DNA from: Bacillota bacterium
GTDB lineage: Bacteria > Bacillota > Clostridia > Peptostreptococcales > Natronincolaceae
Assembly (NCBI GenBank): GCA_023387935.1
Contig: JAEWHG010000116.1
Span: 1 to 18,561 of the forward strand
Direction of reading: 5' to 3'
DNA length: 18,561 nucleotides
A model generated the notes under the pieces. That model had not been told where the DNA came from. It did no database searches and worked only from the letters and a program-made list of their open reading frames with translations. Within the stretch, counting starts at the first letter, position 1. Each line of letters opens with the position of its first letter. This document shows, in pieces, positions 14,283-18,561 of the stretch. A program made the translations under genes and the position numbers.

Positions 14283-14331
14283 GATAACATATTTATATTG
14301 GTAATAATTTCTTATTGAAGGGGAGAAAGTT

Positions 14332-16335
14332 ATGAAGTCTATACGTAAAACGATTATGATGTTTTTTGGATTATCAATCACAGCTTTGTTAGCAATAATG
14401 GGTTTATTAGTGTACACAGAGGTTAGTAACACTGTGGTACCTTTAACGGAAGGTATGATAACACAAATAGCTGATGCTAGAGATGGAGAAATATCTCAGT
14501 GGATACAAGGAAATAGTCATGAAGTTAAGGCAATATCATCAGAGCAAATTATTAGGTCTGGTAATTTGGAAGAAATAAAACCTTATTTAGAGTATAGGGG
14601 ATCTCAATTAAGAGAAGATTTTTTATTAATGTGGTTTGCTGATCTAGAAGGAAACTTTTATACAACAACTGGTGGTTCGGGAAATATAAAAAATAGGGAA
14701 GATTTCAAAGCTATTGTAGATGAAAAGAAAGAAGCTTACATATCCAATCCAATGATATCTGAAATCACAGGGGAACCAATCGTAACTATTGTACATCCTG
14801 TTAAAAATGAATCTGGACAATTAATTGGAGCATTTGCAGGTGTAATAAAGGTGGATAAGCTATCCGAAATTGCTAATGAGATTAATATAGGAGATAATGG
14901 ATTTGGTATGATTGTAGATGGGAATAGTCTAATGTTAGCTCATCCTGATAATGAAGTAAGATTAAATCTAAATCTTAATAAGGGCTTAGAAAGTGGATAT
15001 GAGGGTTTAGAAAAAATAGCAGAAAAAATGAAGTTGGGAGAGACTGGTGCTGAGATATACAATGATAAGACTGGCACTGCAAACTTTTTAGTATTTTCTC
15101 CTATTGAAGGTACACCAAATTGGAGTTTGGCGATTCAAGCACCTGTAGAGCAAATAAGACAAGAAAGTGATAATATTTTAAAGACTATTGTGCTATTAAC
15201 CTTAAGTGTTATTGCAATAACTTTAGCTATATTCTATGTTATAGCAGGATCAATAAGCAAACCTATAACTGAAAGTGCAAATTATGCAAAGCAAATTGGT
15301 AATTTGGATGCTTCAAAAAATATACCGGATAAGCTTTTGAAAAGAAAAGATGAAGTAGGTGTTTTAGCGCACTCTTTACAGTCCATTATAGATAGTTTAA
15401 GAGACTTTATAAGTACGGTTGGAAGTTCAGCAGACCAGGTTTCTGCTTCGTCCCAAATTTTAGCCTCTACATCTCAGCAGTCATCTGCTGCAGCGGAAGA
15501 AGTAGCTAGAACAATAGAGCAAATAGCTGAAGGAGCTACGGAACAGGCTAAAAACACTGAAGAAGGAGCAGGAAAAACAGATGAGCTTGGCGAGATTATT
15601 GAAGTAGAATTAGAGTATATTACTGAACTAATGAAACAAACAGATGCAGTGATGCAGTTAAAAGATGATGGAGCAGCTGTTATTTCAGAATTAACAATTA
15701 AAACCAATGAAAATATCAATGCAATTAAAGAAGTTCATGATGGAATTATAAAAACAAATGCTAGCTCAGAAAAAATAGATGAAGCAAGTAAAGTAATCCA
15801 AAGTATAGCAGAGCAAACAAATTTACTAGCTTTAAATGCTGCTATAGAGGCTGCAAGAGCAGGCGAAGCAGGAAGAGGATTTGCAGTAGTAGCAGATGAA
15901 ATAAGAAAATTAGCAGAGCAATCTAGTAATTCTACTAAAGAAATAGAAGAAGTGGTTAGGGAGCTACAAAACAACTCACAAATTGCTGTTGAAATTATTA
16001 AAAATGTTGGTGACATTACGAAAGATCAGGAAAATAGCGTGGAAATGACTAGAAATGCTTTTGATGGAATTTCCGATGCCATTATAACTACAAAAATGAT
16101 GATGAACAAGTTAAATGAAGCTAGTAACGATATGGCAGATAAGAAGGCAGAAATAATAGGGATTATTCAAAATTTATCTGCTATAGCAGAAGAAAATGCA
16201 GCTTCTACGGAAGAGGTTTCTGCTTCTACAGAAGAACAATTGGCGGCTATGGAAGAAATTTCAAGTGCTAGTAGCGACATGGCTAGTCTATCTAATCAAC
16301 TGGAAGAAATAATTTCAAAATTTAAAATCAGCTAG
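14332..16335 (+). CDS. Methyl-accepting chemotaxis protein with Cache sensor domain
   Basis: This transmembrane chemoreceptor feeds CheA/CheW. The 667-residue product has TM1 at about 7-28; an extracytoplasmic region of about 255 residues with the double-Cache look (FLLMWFADLEGNFYTTTG, AYISNPMISEITGEPIVTIV, VFAG-type beta strands and LMLAHPDNEVR); TM2 at about 285-307; a HAMP domain starting at SISKPITESANYAKQIG; and a long coiled-coil signalling domain. The signalling tip EQTNLLALNAAIEAARAGEA...GRGFAVVADEIRKLAEQS spans about 494-531 and is nearly invariant across chemoreceptors. Methylation-type Glu/Gln-rich helices surround it. There is no C-terminal CheR-binding pentapeptide; the protein ends KFKIS. 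The ribosome binding site GGGGAG precedes ATG 14332. Cache receptors commonly bind amino acids or organic acids; the ligand here is unknown. Confidence 0.96.
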   Translation: MKSIRKTIMMFFGLSITALLAIMGLLVYTEVSNTVVPLTEGMITQIADARDGEISQWIQGNSHEVKAISSEQIIRSGNLEEIKPYLEYRGSQLREDFLLMWFADLEGNFYTTTGGSGNIKNREDFKAIVDEKKEAYISNPMISEITGEPIVTIVHPVKNESGQLIGAFAGVIKVDKLSEIANEINIGDNGFGMIVDGNSLMLAHPDNEVRLNLNLNKGLESGYEGLEKIAEKMKLGETGAEIYNDKTGTANFLVFSPIEGTPNWSLAIQAPVEQIRQESDNILKTIVLLTLSVIAITLAIFYVIAGSISKPITESANYAKQIGNLDASKNIPDKLLKRKDEVGVLAHSLQSIIDSLRDFISTVGSSADQVSASSQILASTSQQSSAAAEEVARTIEQIAEGATEQAKNTEEGAGKTDELGEIIEVELEYITELMKQTDAVMQLKDDGAAVISELTIKTNENINAIKEVHDGIIKTNASSEKIDEASKVIQSIAEQTNLLALNAAIEAARAGEAGRGFAVVADEIRKLAEQSSNSTKEIEEVVRELQNNSQIAVEIIKNVGDITKDQENSVEMTRNAFDGISDAIITTKMMMNKLNEASNDMADKKAEIIGIIQNLSAIAEENAASTEEVSASTEEQLAAMEEISSASSDMASLSNQLEEIISKFKIS

Positions 16336-16403
16336 TATATATTATAGAAAACGAGATAAGATAATAAATAATTGGTAAAAAAATCAAAAATATAGAAATA
16401 TAG

Positions 16404-16432
16404 TTGAAAGGGTAAATACAATATACTATAAT
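16404..16432 (+). promoter_or_regulatory. Sigma-A-type promoter of the SEC-C gene
   Basis: TTGAAA (16404-16409), a 17-nt spacer and a perfect TATAAT (16427-16432) lie about 40 bp before the SEC-C gene. This shows the gene is transcribed independently of the chemoreceptor gene. Confidence 0.8.
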
Positions 16433-16472
16433 AATAACAGTCAAAGTTTATTTAGAGAAGGAGAAATAGAAC

Positions 16473-16970
16473 ATGAGCTTATATAGTCAATGGAAACAAA
16501 TTGCCTTTGAACATACAGAGGAGCAGAAAGCAGTGAAGTTCTGGAATGAATATTGTGCAGTAGAAAAAACAATATATGAAAAAGTTTTAGAAGCACCTAC
16601 AACTACTATAAATGGAACACTTACTGACTTAGCAAATGAGTATGGCGTTGATAATGTTACTTTTATAGGATTTATTGATGGCATTAATACGAGTCTTGAA
16701 TCAGAAATCGATTTAGATGAGCTAACTGAAAATAGCAATATAGAATTAAACATCGATTTAGAAAAATTATATTTCAATATGTTAAATGCCAATGCTGAGT
16801 GGCTGTATACTTTACCTCAGTGGGATAATATCTTAACTGAAGAAAAGAGAAAAGAAATTAAAAAGTCATATAACGCTACTAAAACTGTAGTTAAAGATGA
16901 CAAAATAGGTAGAAATGACCCATGTACTTGTGGTAGTGGAAAGAAATACAAGAAGTGTTGTGGTAAATAA
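16473..16970 (+). CDS. SEC-C metal-binding-motif protein of unknown function
   Basis: The 165-residue protein ends in a SEC-C motif, GRNDPCTCGSGKKYKKCC, at 146-163, with Cys151, Cys153, Cys162 and Cys163 (or a nearby His in relatives) as zinc ligands. The same motif ends SecA, where it binds SecB and ribosomes, and it occurs in many small proteins whose role is unknown. The first 140 residues are mainly helical and acidic (ESEIDLDELTENSNIELNID), with Trp-rich segments (SQWKQIAF, AEWLYTLPQWDNIL), and do not match a family I can name by eye. The start is ATG 16473 with AGAAGGAG about 9 nt upstream. It has its own strong promoter and a hairpin after it, so it is a single-gene unit. A translation- or proteostasis-linked role is possible but unproven. 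Confidence 0.9.
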   Translation: MSLYSQWKQIAFEHTEEQKAVKFWNEYCAVEKTIYEKVLEAPTTTINGTLTDLANEYGVDNVTFIGFIDGINTSLESEIDLDELTENSNIELNIDLEKLYFNMLNANAEWLYTLPQWDNILTEEKRKEIKKSYNATKTVVKDDKIGRNDPCTCGSGKKYKKCCGK

Positions 16971-16983
16971 TCAAAATATATTG

Positions 16984-17010
16984 GACTGTCTATATATGTA
17001 TTAGGCAGTC
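16984..17010 (+). terminator. Probable terminator of the SEC-C gene
   Basis: GACTGTCTA/TAGGCAGTC (16984-16992 with 17002-17010) forms a 9-bp stem with one G-U pair and a 9-nt loop. TTATTATATTT follows, a weak T-tract. Readthrough into the dUTPase gene is possible, since no clear promoter for that gene was found. Confidence 0.6.
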
Positions 17011-17073
17011 TTATTATATTTAGGAGTAGTAAAATTATTTTCCATAAAGATTATAGCAAGAAAGGAGCTTAAA

Positions 17074-17559
17074 ATGGACGTAATTGAGTTGTATGAGATA
17101 CAAAAACAATTAGATGAACGTATCAGTATGGAGCATGGACTTAAAGGAAGGGACCTTACTCCTTTTAAAATATTAGCGCTGCAAGTGGAATTAGGAGAGT
17201 TAGCTAATGAAACACGTTGCTTTAAGTTTTGGAGTAACAAAGGACCTTCTCCTAAGGAGACTATTTTAGAAGAGTATGTTGATTGCCTTCATTTTATTTT
17301 AAGTTTAGGATTGGATCATGGGTTAACAAGTATTAATATAAAAGAAATTAATAATACAAGTAGTCTAACAAATGAATTCCAAAATGTATTTACACATATT
17401 ATTACATTTCAAAATGAGCCAACAATGGATAATTATGAAAACATCTTTAATCATTTTTTGCTCCTAGGTAGGAAATTAGATTTTACTAATGAAGAAATAT
17501 TCGAATCTTATTTACAGAAAAATAAAATTAATCATCAAAGACAAGATGAAGGATATTAG
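17074..17559 (+). CDS. All-alpha dUTPase-type nucleotide pyrophosphatase (dUTPase_2 family)
   Basis: The 161-residue protein is predicted to be all-helical. It shows the metal-binding signature of the dimeric dUTPase/MazG-like superfamily: Glu39-x-x-Glu42 with Glu46 in QVELGELANETRCFKFW, then Glu67-x-x-Asp70 in ILEEYVDCLHFILSLG, about 25 residues apart. The FKFWSNKGP segment after the first motif is typical of the Firmicutes and phage dUTPase_2 group. It would hydrolyse dUTP to dUMP and pyrophosphate, keeping uracil out of DNA; other dNTP substrates are conceivable. The start is ATG 17074 with AAAGGAG 8 nt upstream. The gene converges on the MATE gene and shares its terminator. Confidence 0.87.
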   Translation: MDVIELYEIQKQLDERISMEHGLKGRDLTPFKILALQVELGELANETRCFKFWSNKGPSPKETILEEYVDCLHFILSLGLDHGLTSINIKEINNTSSLTNEFQNVFTHIITFQNEPTMDNYENIFNHFLLLGRKLDFTNEEIFESYLQKNKINHQRQDEGY

Positions 17560-17560
17560 T

Positions 17561-17594
17561 AAAAAAGACACTCTCAAGCGAGTGCCTTTTTTTT
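17561..17594. terminator. Shared bidirectional terminator between dUTPase and MATE genes
   Basis: A-run then CACTC, loop TCAAGC, GAGTG, then CTTTTTTTT. On the plus strand there is one A-C mismatch in the stem; on the minus strand the same position is a G-U pair, so both directions work. The MATE stop codon (17574-17576) lies inside the stem-loop. Confidence 0.85.
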
Positions 17595-18561
17595 GTTTAT
17601 AACCTCATCCTGCCATTTGCCACTTACGAAAACAATAAAACCAAATATACAGATGAGTCCATTACTGAGTACCATAGCATACCAAACGCCATTAGGACCC
17701 CATTGCGTATATTCCTTAAATAATATAATCATAGGAATCCGTAATGCCCATAACCGCCCCATATCCATCATCATAGCATACATCGTATGTCCTGACCCTT
17801 GGAATGTGCCTACAAAGACTTGAAAGAATCCCATTAAAGGTAGAGAAAGGCAGATTAGCCTCAAATACTCTGTACTCTGTCTAAAAACCTCAGGATCATT
17901 CTTAACAAAGATAGATACAATATTTTCAGAGGCCATATACATAATAATGCCACCAGAAATCATAAAGAGAGTTGAAAGCTTGAGCGCTGTTTTAACTGTC
18001 AGTTTAGCTCTGTCTTTCTTATTGGCACCTAAATTTTGTCCAATAACAGTAGTGATAGAGTTGCCTATCCCTGTAACGGGCATTAATATTAGAGAGTTAA
18101 TTCTATTACCTATTCCAAAGGCTGCTAAAGTATCTGCACCGTAGGAAATTACAAAAATATTTAAAATCATGAAACCGAATGCTGCTGCTGACTGCCCTAA
18201 GGAAGCAGGTAATCCGATCTTAATAATTTCCTTAAGAGTATCTTTTTCTAAGCTTAAATTATTCTTTTCTAAATAAATTCCATTTTTATGTGCAAATAAA
18301 GTATAAATAGCATATATAGCAAATATCATTCTGGATAAAACTGTTGCAATCGCCGCTCCTCTAATCCCCATTCCAAATGTAAAAATAAAGATTGGATCTA
18401 AAATAATATTAAGGATTACACCCATTACATTTAATATCATAGGTGTAATCGTATCCCCTTGACTTTGTTTTATAGAAGTATACACAAGGAAAAGGAACAT
18501 ACCTGGAATTTCCCAAAACATAATGGATAGATACTGAGTACTGTAGGTAAAAACATCGCCT
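17574..18561 (-). CDS. MATE family efflux transporter, 5'-truncated by window edge
   Basis: This is the C-terminal 328 residues or so of a multidrug and toxin extrusion transporter, which normally has about 450 residues and 12 membrane spans. The frame continues past the internal Met at 18521 to the window end (Gly-Asp-Val-Phe-Thr-Tyr-Ser-Thr-Gln-Tyr precede it), so the real start is outside. Visible family features are SIKQSQGDTITPMILNV, NIILDPIFIFTFGMGIRGAA and, in the second half, GIGNRINSLILMPVTGIG and VGTFQGSGHTMYAMMMDMG, giving about eight to nine membrane spans here. It probably exports cationic compounds in exchange for Na+ or H+; the substrate is not predictable. The protein ends in the basic stretch KKKALA. 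Confidence 0.95.
   Translation of the reverse strand, partial: GDVFTYSTQYLSIMFWEIPGMFLFLVYTSIKQSQGDTITPMILNVMGVILNIILDPIFIFTFGMGIRGAAIATVLSRMIFAIYAIYTLFAHKNGIYLEKNNLSLEKDTLKEIIKIGLPASLGQSAAAFGFMILNIFVISYGADTLAAFGIGNRINSLILMPVTGIGNSITTVIGQNLGANKKDRAKLTVKTALKLSTLFMISGGIIMYMASENIVSIFVKNDPEVFRQSTEYLRLICLSLPLMGFFQVFVGTFQGSGHTMYAMMMDMGRLWALRIPMIILFKEYTQWGPNGVWYAMVLSNGLICIFGFIVFVSGKWQDEVINKKKALA

Noticed and set aside
14200..14331. Sigma-D (motility) promoter for the chemoreceptor
   Set aside because: The TAAA...GCCGATAT pattern is absent; a plain sigma-A-type match is present instead.
1..18561. CRISPR array, tRNA or rRNA genes, insertion sequence transposases, defence systems
   Set aside because: No regularly spaced repeats, cloverleaf sequences, transposase motifs or known defence domains were seen on either strand.

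Overview
The window is AT-rich. Its genes have strong AGGAGG-type ribosome binding sites, sigma-A-like promoters and stem-loop/T-tract terminators, and its leaders carry a T-box and a THI element. Together with pyruvate:ferredoxin oxidoreductase, a superoxide reductase and an agr-type peptide quorum-sensing locus, this points to an anaerobic, low-GC member of the Clostridia. An Alkaliphilus/Natronincola-like or other Clostridiaceae/Peptostreptococcaceae host is a guess only. No tRNA, rRNA, CRISPR array, insertion sequence or phage gene is visible; this looks like ordinary chromosome.

Layout. 1-1185: 3' part of a sensor histidine kinase, cut by the window edge. 1211-2692: asparagine-type T-box leader and asnA. 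2716-4550: promoter, ABC exporter half-transporter, terminator. 4603-7175: an agr-like locus on the + strand made of agrB, a 40-residue agrD, a small multi-pass membrane protein and a GHKL histidine kinase, followed by an AT-rich intergenic region with a candidate small transcript. 7179-10828: pyruvate:ferredoxin (flavodoxin) oxidoreductase, monocistronic, with a 22-bp perfect terminator stem. 10835-12513: REP-like hairpin, cardiolipin synthase, terminator. 12535-14043 (minus strand): superoxide reductase, then the thiamine transporter subunit ThiT with its TPP riboswitch. 14254-17559 (plus): methyl-accepting chemotaxis protein, a small SEC-C zinc-motif protein, an all-alpha dUTPase-like pyrophosphatase. 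17574-18561 (minus): MATE efflux protein, cut by the right edge.

The most interesting part is the agr locus. The AgrD precursor has no cysteine. Aligned on the conserved PEVPKSL tail, serine occupies the position of the ring cysteine, so the signal would be a lactone (Ser-Thr-Ile-Met-Asn) rather than a thiolactone. An Ala-Ser-Ala signal-peptidase-like site lies directly before that serine, which would leave a ring with no tail. The kinase has only two predicted membrane spans, whereas AgrC has six or seven; the missing spans could be supplied by the separate 154-residue membrane protein between agrD and the kinase, suggesting a split receptor. No response regulator of the AgrA type is present. 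The agrB leader holds three copies of a 9-nt arm that can form two mutually exclusive hairpins, and part of that sequence recurs just downstream of the kinase over a candidate extended -10 promoter.

Smaller points: a hairpin lies between the asnA T-box terminator and the asnA ribosome binding site, and shares GGGTCAGGT with a second hairpin after the nifJ terminator (possible REP-type dispersed repeat); several start codons were moved downstream because the first ATG overlaps its own ribosome binding site.
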